Positions 1 through 4,979 of a DNA stretch of 5,098 nucleotides are shown piece by piece. The position numbers and the translations under genes were made by a program. The DNA is taken from contig CAZDQL010000182.1 of assembly GCA_964507325.1 (NCBI GenBank), forward strand, positions 1 to 5,098, given 5' to 3'. The stretch comes from CAZDQL01 sp964507325 (GTDB lineage Bacteria > Planctomycetota > UBA1135 > GCA-002686595). How positions within the stretch are numbered: the stretch's first letter is position 1; the number at the start of each line of letters is the position of its first letter. The notes beneath the pieces were generated by a model, which worked only from the letters and a program-made list of their open reading frames with translations, was not told the origin of the DNA and ran no database searches.

Positions 1-64
1 CCGTGGCTAGGCCGGCGGTCGCGGTCATCGACAGCGCGATGGCGCTGCTGACGAGCTTCTTCAT
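1..64 (-). CDS. Secreted protein of unknown function, 5' end only (signal peptide)
   Basis: Only the first 21 codons lie in the window; the gene runs off the left edge. They read MKKLVSSAIALSMTATAGLA then T. This is a textbook Sec signal peptide: two lysines after the start, a hydrophobic core of about ten residues, and small residues at the cleavage region (A15-T16-A17, or G18-L19-A20). The mature protein is therefore probably exported, and nothing more can be said about its function. The start is supported by GGAG at 78-75 on the minus strand, ten bases before the ATG, one of only two recognisable Shine-Dalgarno sequences in the window. The leader also contains three tandem GACA units (91-102 on the plus strand). 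It is read in the same direction as arfB but lies more than 300 bases beyond it, so it probably has its own promoter; I could not identify a convincing one. Confidence 0.75.
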   Translation of the reverse strand, partial: MKKLVSSAIALSMTATAGLAT

Positions 65-378
65 GGGGTTAGCACTCCGAAAGTGTGAGAGACAGACAGA
101 CAGAGAATTAAGGGATGGGGGATAGAAGCGCGCAGAGCATGCCGCCGGGTCTCCGTGGCGTCGAGGGCCTGCTGCGGGTTTTCGCGCTGGATTCAGGAGG
201 TTCCTTCGGCGCCGCTGGGGTCTTCTTGGCCACAATTCCGTGAAGGATAGGTGGTCGTGCCGTGTAAACCCCTGCGATCAGCAGACTTACGGCCATTCCT
301 GAACCCAGCATACGTGCGCGACCGCCCTTCGACGGGGGGAGGAAGGGCCCTTGCGCGGGGGCAGCGCTCCAGGACTTC
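65..378. other. Intergenic stretch with no confident gene
   Basis: These 314 bases lie between the arfB stop and the start of the secreted-protein gene. They hold the GGAG ribosome-binding site and leader of the left gene, a GACA triplet repeat at 91-102, and a hairpin at 324-348. One minus-strand ORF (311-108) could encode 67 residues with a short hydrophobic N-terminus (MAVSLLIAGVYTA) and a proline/basic tail. Its third codon positions are visibly less GC-rich than those of the neighbouring real genes, and it resembles no family I recognise. I therefore leave it uncalled. The region more likely contains the promoter of the left gene, although no clear -35/-10 pair stands out. Confidence 0.6.
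324..348 (-). terminator. Hairpin downstream of arfB, possible weak terminator
   Basis: GCCCTTC (324-330) and GAAGGGC (342-348) form a perfect 7-bp stem around an 11-base G-rich loop, starting 31 bases after the arfB stop codon. There is no T-tract on the minus strand after the stem, so it is not a canonical intrinsic terminator. It could mark the 3' end of the tRNA-DUF971-arfB transcript through Rho or RNA stabilisation. A competing palindrome AAGGGCCCTT overlaps its right arm (343-352). Confidence 0.3.
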
Positions 379-801
379 TCAATCCTCCAGGGTGCGTCGA
401 TCGCGCTTGATGCGCCCCCGCCGGCGCTTCTCGTCGACCCTGCGCGCCCTGGAGGCCCGCGTGGGGCGGGTGGCCTTCCTGGACCGTGGGACGACCAGGG
501 CGTTCCGCAGCAGGACAGCCATCCGCTCGCGCGCGTCCTCGACGTTGCGCTTTTGTTCCCGAAAACGGGAAGAGCGCACGATCAGGACCCCCTCCCGCGT
601 CAGTCTGGAGGCGAGGCGCTCGAGGATGCGGGCCCGGCGCACCTCTCCGAGGGCCTGGCTGGCCCGCACGTCGAAGCGCAGCTCCACCTGGGTCTCCACC
701 TTGTTGACATTTTGGCCACCTGGGCCCCCCGAGCGGGCGAAGGACAGACGCAGCTCGCCGGGGGGGATGACCAGCCGGCGGTGGACCCGCAGGGGCTCCA
801 C
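379..801 (-). CDS. arfB: Alternative ribosome-rescue factor ArfB (peptidyl-tRNA hydrolase, YaeJ/ICT1 family)
   Basis: ArfB enters ribosomes stalled on mRNAs without a stop codon and hydrolyses the peptidyl-tRNA, releasing the chain. The 140-residue product matches the usual family length. It has the release-factor catalytic loop SGGPGGQNVNK, with GGQ at residues 28-30. It ends in a long basic tail (about residues 100-140, including RRVDEKRRRGRIKRDRR), the part that in ArfB/ICT1 lies in the empty mRNA channel. There is no codon-recognition domain, which separates it from RF1/RF2. The start is the GTG at 801-799. It has GGAGG six bases upstream and gives the family-length protein; an in-frame ATG further upstream only reads through DUF971 in another frame. 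The GTG lies one base beyond the DUF971 stop (TGA-G-GTG) and its ribosome-binding site is inside the DUF971 coding sequence, so translation is very likely coupled. Confidence 0.95.
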   Translation of the reverse strand: MEPLRVHRRLVIPPGELRLSFARSGGPGGQNVNKVETQVELRFDVRASQALGEVRRARILERLASRLTREGVLIVRSSRFREQKRNVEDARERMAVLLRNALVVPRSRKATRPTRASRARRVDEKRRRGRIKRDRRTLED

Positions 802-802
802 C

Positions 803-1111
803 TCACCCCTCCGCCGCGGCGTGCTTCCTGAGCTGGTCGAAGGTGTAGATCCCCGTGTGGTGGCCGTCCGAGAAGCGCACCCCGATCCCGTAGTTGCCCA
901 CCAGGTGCACATCCTCGTGGACCAGGTCATCGGGGACGCTCCGGGGGTCCAGGAGCTGCTCTCCTGTCAGCTCGCTGACGCACCCGGCGCAGGGGCAGAG
1001 CCGCCGCAGCTCGGCGGCGCTGAAGACGCTCCGGCGGCTGTCCGACCAGTCGATCTCCACCTTGGTGGGGTCACGGCGGCCGATCCGGAGGGGTTGGGGC
1101 GCGGCGTTCAT
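803..1111 (-). CDS. DUF971 domain protein, stand-alone zinc-type domain
   Basis: The whole 102-residue protein is a single DUF971 domain, the fold also found at the N-terminus of gamma-butyrobetaine hydroxylase. Visible features are the early strand VEIDWSDSRRSVF (18-30), the cysteine cluster C39-x-C41-x-x-C44, and the family signature GNYGIGVRFSDGHHTGIYTF (72-91). In human BBOX1 the same C-x-C-x-x-C plus a later His binds structural zinc. Here H84 or H85 would be the fourth ligand, so zinc binding is a reasonable inference. No oxygenase domain follows, so it is not a hydroxylase; its cellular role is unknown. The ATG at 1111 gives the normal family start but has no Shine-Dalgarno sequence. 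The leader is C-rich, and only 28 bases separate it from the tRNA-Phe 3' end with no room for a separate promoter. It is followed by, and probably translationally coupled to, arfB. Confidence 0.93.
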   Translation of the reverse strand: MNAAPQPLRIGRRDPTKVEIDWSDSRRSVFSAAELRRLCPCAGCVSELTGEQLLDPRSVPDDLVHEDVHLVGNYGIGVRFSDGHHTGIYTFDQLRKHAAAEG

Positions 1112-1123
1112 CGGCCGTGGTGG

Positions 1124-1139
1124 AGGCGGGGAGGCGGGG
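1124..1139 (-). repeat. Tandem octamer in the DUF971 leader
   Basis: AGGCGGGG is repeated exactly twice (1124-1131 and 1132-1139). In the minus-strand transcript this reads CCCCGCCT twice, directly after the tRNA CCA end. It fills more than half of the 28-base gap before the DUF971 start and makes the leader C-rich. It contains CCUCC, the same sense as the anti-Shine-Dalgarno, so it cannot pair with 16S rRNA in the usual way. It may be simple slippage. Confidence 0.5.
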
Positions 1140-1215
1140 TGGTGGCCAGGACCAGACTTGAACTGGTGACCCCTTGATTTTCAGTCAAGTGCTCTACCAA
1201 CTGAGCTACCTGGCC
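1140..1215 (-). tRNA. tRNA-Phe (anticodon GAA) with encoded CCA
   Basis: The minus strand folds into a complete cloverleaf. The acceptor stem is GGCCAGG/CCTGGCC, followed by TA and a D arm of GCTC/GAGC with loop AGTTGGTA. The anticodon stem CTTGA/TCAAG encloses loop CTGAAAA, giving anticodon GAA (Phe, codons UUC/UUU). The variable region is GGGTC, and the T arm is ACCAG/CTGGT with loop TTCAAGT. The discriminator base is A (1143). The next three bases on the minus strand (1142-1140) are CCA, so the mature 3' end is genomically encoded. All stems pair perfectly. A strong promoter lies just upstream (1261-1233). Only 28 bases separate the 3' end from the DUF971 gene, so the tRNA may be cut out of a longer transcript. 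Confidence 0.98.
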
Positions 1216-1232
1216 ATCGATTCCGGCGCGGA

Positions 1233-1261
1233 ATTGTCCCTTCCGGGGAGCGCGCCGTCAA
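1233..1261 (-). promoter_or_regulatory. Sigma70-type promoter for tRNA-Phe (and probably DUF971-arfB)
   Basis: On the minus strand TTGACG (1261-1256, five of six consensus bases) is followed by an exact 17-base spacer and GACAAT (1238-1233, four of six). Transcription would start near 1226, about ten bases before the tRNA 5' end, as is usual for a stable RNA. No other promoter-like pair fits between the tRNA and DUF971, so this is the likely promoter for all three genes. Confidence 0.7.
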
Positions 1262-1263
1262 AG

Positions 1264-1284
1264 GGCGAACCCGGAAAGGTCGCC
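1264..1284 (-). terminator. Possible weak terminator after ribF
   Basis: On the minus strand GGCGACC (1284-1278) pairs with GGTTCGCC (1271-1264) through seven pairs with one bulged base, around a six-base loop. A short CTTT follows. It sits 24 bases beyond the ribF stop and immediately before the -35 box of the tRNA promoter, where separation of two units would be expected. The T-run is short, so this is tentative. Confidence 0.35.
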
Positions 1285-1307
1285 TCTAGGAGTGCTTTAC
1301 CCCTCGG

Positions 1308-2252
1308 CTAGATGCCGAGCACTTCCTCAGCCGCAATGACGTCGCGCCGGATCTGTTCCCGCAGGGCTTCCAGGCTCCCGAAGCGCTGCTCGGCCCTCAG
1401 GTGCTGGACGAACTCCAGCTCCAACATCTGTCCGTACAGGTCCCCCTCGAACCCCAGGAGGTGGGCCTCCAGCAGGGGCTCATCCGGGGGGGCCCCTTCC
1501 ACGGTGGGTCGATAGCCGATGTTGACCACCGCCGGACAGCTCTCGTCCCCGGTACGGCCTCCCTCGGGTGTCACCACCCGCGCCCGGCAGGCGTACACCC
1601 CGGGAGGAGGGTGCAGCTCGTGGTGCAGGTCCAGGTTGGCGGTGGGGAAGCCGATGGTGCGGCCGCGCTTCTGGCCCGGGATCACCTCCCCCAGAACGCT
1701 CACCGGCCGCCCCAGCATGCGTTCCGCGCCCAGCAGGTCCCCCAGGTCCACGGCTTCGCGGATCGCCGTGGAGGACACCGCACGCTGGTCCACGACGACC
1801 TTGCCGACCACGTCCACCGGATAGCCGAGGGCGCGCAGGTCCTCGTCGCTCCCCTCGCGTCCACGTCCGAACTTGCTGTCGAATCCGAGGACGAAGTAGC
1901 GCGCGCCGAGCTTGTCGACCAGGACCTCGCGGATGAAACGGCGCGCGGAGGTGTTGGCCAGCTCCTCGTCGAAGTTGAGGATCAGGGCGTGACTGATGCC
2001 CGCCCGCTGGAAGTGCTCCAGGCGGTGGGCCAGGGTGGTGAGGGTCTTGGGCGCGCGGCCGAGCAGCACCTTCTTGGGATGCAGACAGAAGGTGACCACG
2101 CTGGGCCTGAGACCGAGCTCCGCGGCCCGGGCCACGTTGGCGGCCAGGATCGCCTGGTGTCCCAGGTGCACTCCGTCGAAGACGCCGATCGAGACGACGC
2201 TTCCCGGATAGCCCTCCAGGGGCAGCCCGTCGAGGTCGTAGGAGACGATCAC
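1308..2252 (-). CDS. ribF: Bifunctional riboflavin kinase / FAD synthetase RibF
   Basis: RibF phosphorylates riboflavin to FMN and then adenylates FMN to FAD in the cytoplasm. The 314-residue product is full length. The N-terminal FMN adenylyltransferase domain (about 1-180) has the nucleotidyltransferase motif in IGVFDGVHLGHQ (H29-x-G-H32) and the SSTAIR motif at 160-165. The C-terminal flavokinase domain has GRTIGFPTANL (197-207, PTAN magnesium/ATP site), NIGYRPT (244-250), and E262 in EAHLLGFEGDLYG, at the position of the family's catalytic glutamate. An oddity is FCLHP at 55-59, where many homologues have F-x-P-H-P. The GTG at 2252-2250 is chosen because the kinase/adenylyltransferase fold begins about 17 residues later. 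Upstream in-frame sequence is only the shadow of def. Its GTGA overlaps the def stop by four bases, with no clear Shine-Dalgarno, suggesting translation by reinitiation after def. Confidence 0.97.
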   Translation of the reverse strand: MIVSYDLDGLPLEGYPGSVVSIGVFDGVHLGHQAILAANVARAAELGLRPSVVTFCLHPKKVLLGRAPKTLTTLAHRLEHFQRAGISHALILNFDEELANTSARRFIREVLVDKLGARYFVLGFDSKFGRGREGSDEDLRALGYPVDVVGKVVVDQRAVSSTAIREAVDLGDLLGAERMLGRPVSVLGEVIPGQKRGRTIGFPTANLDLHHELHPPPGVYACRARVVTPEGGRTGDESCPAVVNIGYRPTVEGAPPDEPLLEAHLLGFEGDLYGQMLELEFVQHLRAEQRFGSLEALREQIRRDVIAAEEVLGI

Positions 2253-2788
2253 CGGCTCTGCCCGCGCTTGTAGCGCTCGACGAGTTCCTCGAGGGCCGCC
2301 TTGTTGCGCAGCCTGTCGGCCGGGGACATGCGGTCCACCAGTAGGATCCCCTCCAGGTGGTCGTACTCGTGCTGGACGATGCGACTGACGAAACCCGAGT
2401 ACTCCACCCGGAAGGGGCGCCCGCTCAGATCCTGGGCCTCGACCGTGCAGCGGTCGGTCCGCTCGATCTCGGCGTAGATCTCCGGGAAGGAGAGGCACCC
2501 CTCCTCGTACAGCCCCCGCTCGCCGTCGCGCTCCACGATCTTGGGGTTGATCAGGGTGTGATTGAACTCCTCCTGGCTGGGATCGCCCTTCTCGTTGAGG
2601 ACCAGGATGCGCTTGGAGAGGCCCACCTGGGGGGCCGCCAGGCCCACCCCCCCGCTCTCCTGCATGCGCTGGTACATCGCCGCCACGATCCGCTCCAGCC
2701 CCTCGTCGAACTCCTCGATGGGCTCGGCGACGCGGCGCAGGACGGGGGAGGGGTAGAAGGTGATCTCTAAGTCGAGGGTCTCGGCCAT
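2249..2788 (-). CDS. def: Peptide deformylase
   Basis: Peptide deformylase removes the formyl group from the initiator methionine of new proteins at the ribosome exit. The 179-residue protein has all three signature motifs: GGVGLAAPQVG (46-56), EGCLS (96-100) and QHEYDHLEG (139-147). The metal ligands are therefore C98, H140 and H144, and the catalytic base is E141. The N-terminus (ITFYPSPVLRRVAEPI) is the normal family start, which supports the ATG at 2788-2786. No Shine-Dalgarno precedes it; the leader ends in seven C residues. def is often followed by fmt (methionyl-tRNA formyltransferase). Here the partner is ribF, overlapping by four bases, and fmt is not in the window. It diverges from the TPR gene. 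A -10-like TACTAT lies at 2828-2823 on its strand, but I see no matching -35. Confidence 0.98.
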   Translation of the reverse strand: MAETLDLEITFYPSPVLRRVAEPIEEFDEGLERIVAAMYQRMQESGGVGLAAPQVGLSKRILVLNEKGDPSQEEFNHTLINPKIVERDGERGLYEEGCLSFPEIYAEIERTDRCTVEAQDLSGRPFRVEYSGFVSRIVQHEYDHLEGILLVDRMSPADRLRNKAALEELVERYKRGQSR

Positions 2789-2800
2789 GGGGGGGGTGCG

Positions 2801-2829
2801 TTGACGGACTGGAAGCGCACTTATAGTAT
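2801..2829 (+). promoter_or_regulatory. Promoter for the TPR-rpsT unit in the divergent gap
   Basis: TTGACG (2801-2806, five of six consensus bases) is followed by a 17-base spacer and TAGTAT (2824-2829, four of six). An alternative -10, TATAGT (2822-2827, five of six), has a 15-base spacer. Transcription would begin near 2836-2838, leaving about 30 bases of leader before the TTG start at 2867. Because the AT-rich core is nearly symmetric (ATACTATA on the other strand), it might also supply a -10 for def. The TTG at 2801 is better read as the -35 box than as a start codon. Confidence 0.6.
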
Positions 2830-2866
2830 CTTCCGGCTCGTTGGCCGGCGCAGCCCGGCGGGGACC

Positions 2867-4207
2867 TTGGTCGACTACTCCAAGCACATCCAGAAGGCGG
2901 AAGAAGCCACCCGGCGACGGAACTACGACTTCGCCGTCCAGCTCTACCAGCAGTTGCTGGAGATCGATCCCGACGTGGGCGAGGCCCGCGCCGGGCTGCG
3001 CCGCGCGTTGGTCAAGCGCAGCGAGCAGCGCAAGGGGGGCAAGCTCCTGAAGGCGCTCAAGGGGGCCGGACCGCTGGCCGCGGCCAAGGGGCTGGCCAAG
3101 GCGGGCAAGCACGCCGCGGCCGCCAAACAGCTCGAGCAGTACCTGGCGAGCAACCCCCTCGACGAGGGGGCCAACCTCCTCCTGGGGGTCTGCCTGGAGA
3201 ATGCGGGCTACAACCAGTCGGCCCTGGCGGTGTTCGAATTCCTGGCCGAGATCGCCCCCCGGAACCCCGAGGGGCTGAAACGCGCCGGGGCCATGATGCG
3301 CCTCAAGGGGGACGTGCCCAAGGCCCTGGAGTACTACGAACGCGCCCTGGAGTCCGATCCGCGGGACCGGGACGCCCTCAAGGCCAGGAAGGACCTCTCC
3401 GCCGAGGTGGCCCTGTCGAAGTCACGCTACGACGAGGTGGACCACAGCCGGGACCAGATCCGGGATCAAGAGGAGGCGATCCGGCTGGAGCGCGCCCAGC
3501 GCATGCACCGCTCCCCCGAGGAGCTCAGGGAGGAGCTGACGGGGCTCGAGGGGCGCTTCGCCGAGCGCTCCTCCGACGTCGACCTGATGCTGGAGATGGC
3601 CGCGATCCACGAGCGGCTGCGCGACCCCGAGGCCGCCCTCGACCTGGCGCGGCGCGCCCAGACCTACCGCAAGGACTCCCCCGACCTGGACCAACGTGTG
3701 ACTCAGCTCGAGCAGAAGGCCCTCAAGAAGGCGATCGCGCGGGCGGACAAGACGGGTGACCAGGAGGAGGCGGACCGGCTCGAGGAGCGCCTCCGGGAGA
3801 CGGAGGTGGGGGACCTGATGCGCCGTCTCGAGCTCGCCCCCGGGGACAGCGCTCTGAGGCTCTCCCTGGGGCGCACCTACCTGCGCCAGGGGCGGCTCGA
3901 CGAGGCGACGGGGGAGCTCCAGAGGGCGGTTGGGGACCCGCGTATCGAGAACGAGGCCCGCGTGTACCTGGCCCAGTGCTTCAAGGAGAAGGGCTTTCTC
4001 GACCTGGCACGCAAGGAATACGAGAAGGCCCTGGCTGCCCGCACCACCGTGGACGAGCGCGCCCGCGAGATCCTGTACAATCTCGGCGCGATCGCAGAGG
4101 CCGAGGGCGACGTCGCCGAGGCCCGCAGTTGCTACGCCCGGATCTACGAGGTCGACATCGGGTACCGGGACGTGGCCGCCAAGATGGAACAACTCAAGAA
4201 TCCCTGA
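2867..4207 (+). CDS. Tetratricopeptide-repeat protein with charged central segment
   Basis: The 446-residue protein lacks a signal peptide and membrane segments, so it is probably cytoplasmic and a protein-binding scaffold; no specific partner is evident. TPR-type helix pairs are visible at about 5-48 (NYDFAVQLYQQLLEIDPD), 80-175 (KQLEQYLASNPLDE, then KGDVPKALEYYERALESDP) and 329-446 (LRQGRLDEATGELQRAV, DLARKEYEKAL, AEGDVAEARSCYARIYEVD). A KR/G/A-rich linker (50-82) follows the first repeat. The middle, about 178-325, is dominated by E, R, D and K and may form long helices or coiled coil. The start at TTG 2867 gives MVDYSKHIQKAEE and begins directly with a repeat; an earlier in-frame TTG at 2801 overlaps a promoter -35. 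GGGG lies just upstream but too close for a good ribosome-binding site. rpsT follows after 21 bases on the same strand. Confidence 0.88.
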   Translation: MVDYSKHIQKAEEATRRRNYDFAVQLYQQLLEIDPDVGEARAGLRRALVKRSEQRKGGKLLKALKGAGPLAAAKGLAKAGKHAAAAKQLEQYLASNPLDEGANLLLGVCLENAGYNQSALAVFEFLAEIAPRNPEGLKRAGAMMRLKGDVPKALEYYERALESDPRDRDALKARKDLSAEVALSKSRYDEVDHSRDQIRDQEEAIRLERAQRMHRSPEELREELTGLEGRFAERSSDVDLMLEMAAIHERLRDPEAALDLARRAQTYRKDSPDLDQRVTQLEQKALKKAIARADKTGDQEEADRLEERLRETEVGDLMRRLELAPGDSALRLSLGRTYLRQGRLDEATGELQRAVGDPRIENEARVYLAQCFKEKGFLDLARKEYEKALAARTTVDERAREILYNLGAIAEAEGDVAEARSCYARIYEVDIGYRDVAAKMEQLKNP

Positions 4208-4228
4208 TCGAGATCTCCCCCGACCCCG

Positions 4229-4483
4229 ATGCCGAACACCAAACAAGCCCAGAAGCGGATGCGCCAGAACGAGCAGGCTCGTCAGGCCAACAAGGTCAAG
4301 CGGACGGCCATGCGCAGCGCCATGAAGAAGGTCTTGCAGGCAGACGATGCGGCGACCGCAGCGGCCGCCATGCCCAAGGCGGTCAAGAAGATCGACAAGT
4401 GCGCCAAGGAGAACATCATCCACGCGAACAACGCCGCGCGGAAGAAGAGCCAACTCTCCAAGCACCTCGCGGATCTCTCGTAA
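4229..4483 (+). CDS. rpsT: Small-subunit ribosomal protein S20 (bS20)
   Basis: S20 is an early-assembling protein of the 30S subunit that binds the 5' domain and helix 44 of 16S rRNA. The 84-residue, strongly basic product has the family pattern: MPNTKQAQKRMRQNEQARQ at the start, KVKRTAMRSAMKK (22-34) in the first long helix, and a C-terminal IHANNAARKKSQLSKHL segment. It is slightly shorter than E. coli S20 (87 residues). The ATG is the only sensible start, but the 21-base gap after the TPR stop is C-rich (CTCCCCCGACCCCG) and contains no Shine-Dalgarno. It may be translated by reinitiation or depend on its own weak signals. No autoregulatory structure is obvious. It is probably cotranscribed with the upstream TPR gene. 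Confidence 0.98.
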   Translation: MPNTKQAQKRMRQNEQARQANKVKRTAMRSAMKKVLQADDAATAAAAMPKAVKKIDKCAKENIIHANNAARKKSQLSKHLADLS

Positions 4484-4514
4484 CTCCCGCGTCGCCAAAC
4501 CTCGAGCGATCGCC

Positions 4515-4856
4515 GTGGGCCGGTTCGAGACCAGCGAAGACCACCCCAAACGGTGGCACCAGCCGGTGCGCGTCCCCATGCCGAGGGACGGCGCATTCGG
4601 CGTTGCTCAGGAGTTGGTCGCCGACCTCGACAGGTGGGTCGTGCGCCAAGTCGACGCAGAGGCGCTGACGATCACCTGCGAGCGCAAGAACGGTTTCTTG
4701 GGCGGCGTCTCGACGATCGTCGTGCGCGTCAGCGGTCGAGAGGAGATGCCGAACTCCCAGACCCATTGCTCGTCGGAGTCCACGGGTGCCCTGCTCGCAC
4801 GGGACAAGGCCAACGTGGCGGAGTTCGTGCGCAGGTTCTGGATGCGGGTGACCTGA
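4515..4856 (+). CDS. Small DUF1499-like protein
   Basis: This gives about 113 residues if read from GTG 4515; ATG 4578 is the alternative start (92 residues). Codon third positions are strongly GC-rich, as in the neighbours, so coding is likely. The order of elements resembles DUF1499. SEDHPKRWHQPVRVP (7-21) fits the N-terminal segment. A helix with DLDRWVV (37-43), a strand LTITCE (51-56) and STIVVRVSG (66-74) follow. The end SSESTGALLARDKANVAEFV (86-105) fits the family's S-x-S-x-x-G...D-x-x-x-N-x-x-R/K ending. The conserved DD/FxDD part is replaced by GFLGGVS, so the match is by pattern only. The longer start is preferred because it keeps the N-terminal segment. There is no clear ribosome-binding site. 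It lies 31 bases after rpsT and is probably in the same transcript. No signal peptide is seen and the function is unknown. Confidence 0.62.
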   Translation: MGRFETSEDHPKRWHQPVRVPMPRDGAFGVAQELVADLDRWVVRQVDAEALTITCERKNGFLGGVSTIVVRVSGREEMPNSQTHCSSESTGALLARDKANVAEFVRRFWMRVT

Positions 4857-4906
4857 GGTCGGCTGCTCGGTCCCCAAGGGTAAGCTCGCGGTACCGCAAC
4901 CCCATC

Positions 4907-4923
4907 CACCCTTCGAAGGGGTG
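4907..4923. terminator. Hairpin between convergent genes, possible bidirectional terminator
   Basis: CACCC (4907-4911) pairs with GGGTG (4919-4923). The palindrome CCCTTCGAAGGG (4909-4920) lies within it. The hairpin sits in the 123-base gap between the DUF1499-like gene and the converging right-edge gene. Only two T residues follow on the plus strand, so termination is inferred from position more than from sequence. A C-rich run (4967-4972 region) and another GC-rich inverted stretch around 4930-4951 also lie in this gap. Confidence 0.35.
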
Positions 4924-4979
4924 TTCAGGCTCGCGCGCCGGCCGGGCCGAGTGGTTTCCCCCTCTGCTGCCTGGCGAGG

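Noticed and set aside
343..352. Palindrome AAGGGCCCTT as an operator
   Set aside because: It is a single short site downstream of arfB with no promoter beside it, and it overlaps the better 7-bp hairpin.
251..1177. Long plus-strand ORF (308 codons) opposite arfB, DUF971 and the tRNA
   Set aside because: It crosses a tRNA gene, is arginine/serine-rich low-quality sequence, and lies antisense to two recognised genes. It is an artefact of high GC.
1140..1215. tRNA-Phe 3' end as an integration (att) site
   Set aside because: There is no integrase, no repeated tRNA fragment and no foreign-looking genes nearby.
1401..2273. Plus-strand ORF of 290 codons opposite ribF
   Set aside because: ribF on the other strand has all family motifs; this frame matches nothing recognisable.
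3422..4579. Minus-strand ORF of 385 codons opposite the TPR gene and rpsT
   Set aside because: It is antisense to rpsT and the TPR repeats, with Leu/Gly/Val-rich shadow composition.
3976..4668. Plus-strand ORF of 230 codons overlapping the TPR gene, rpsT and the DUF1499-like gene
   Set aside because: It is out of frame with three better-supported genes and has no domain character.
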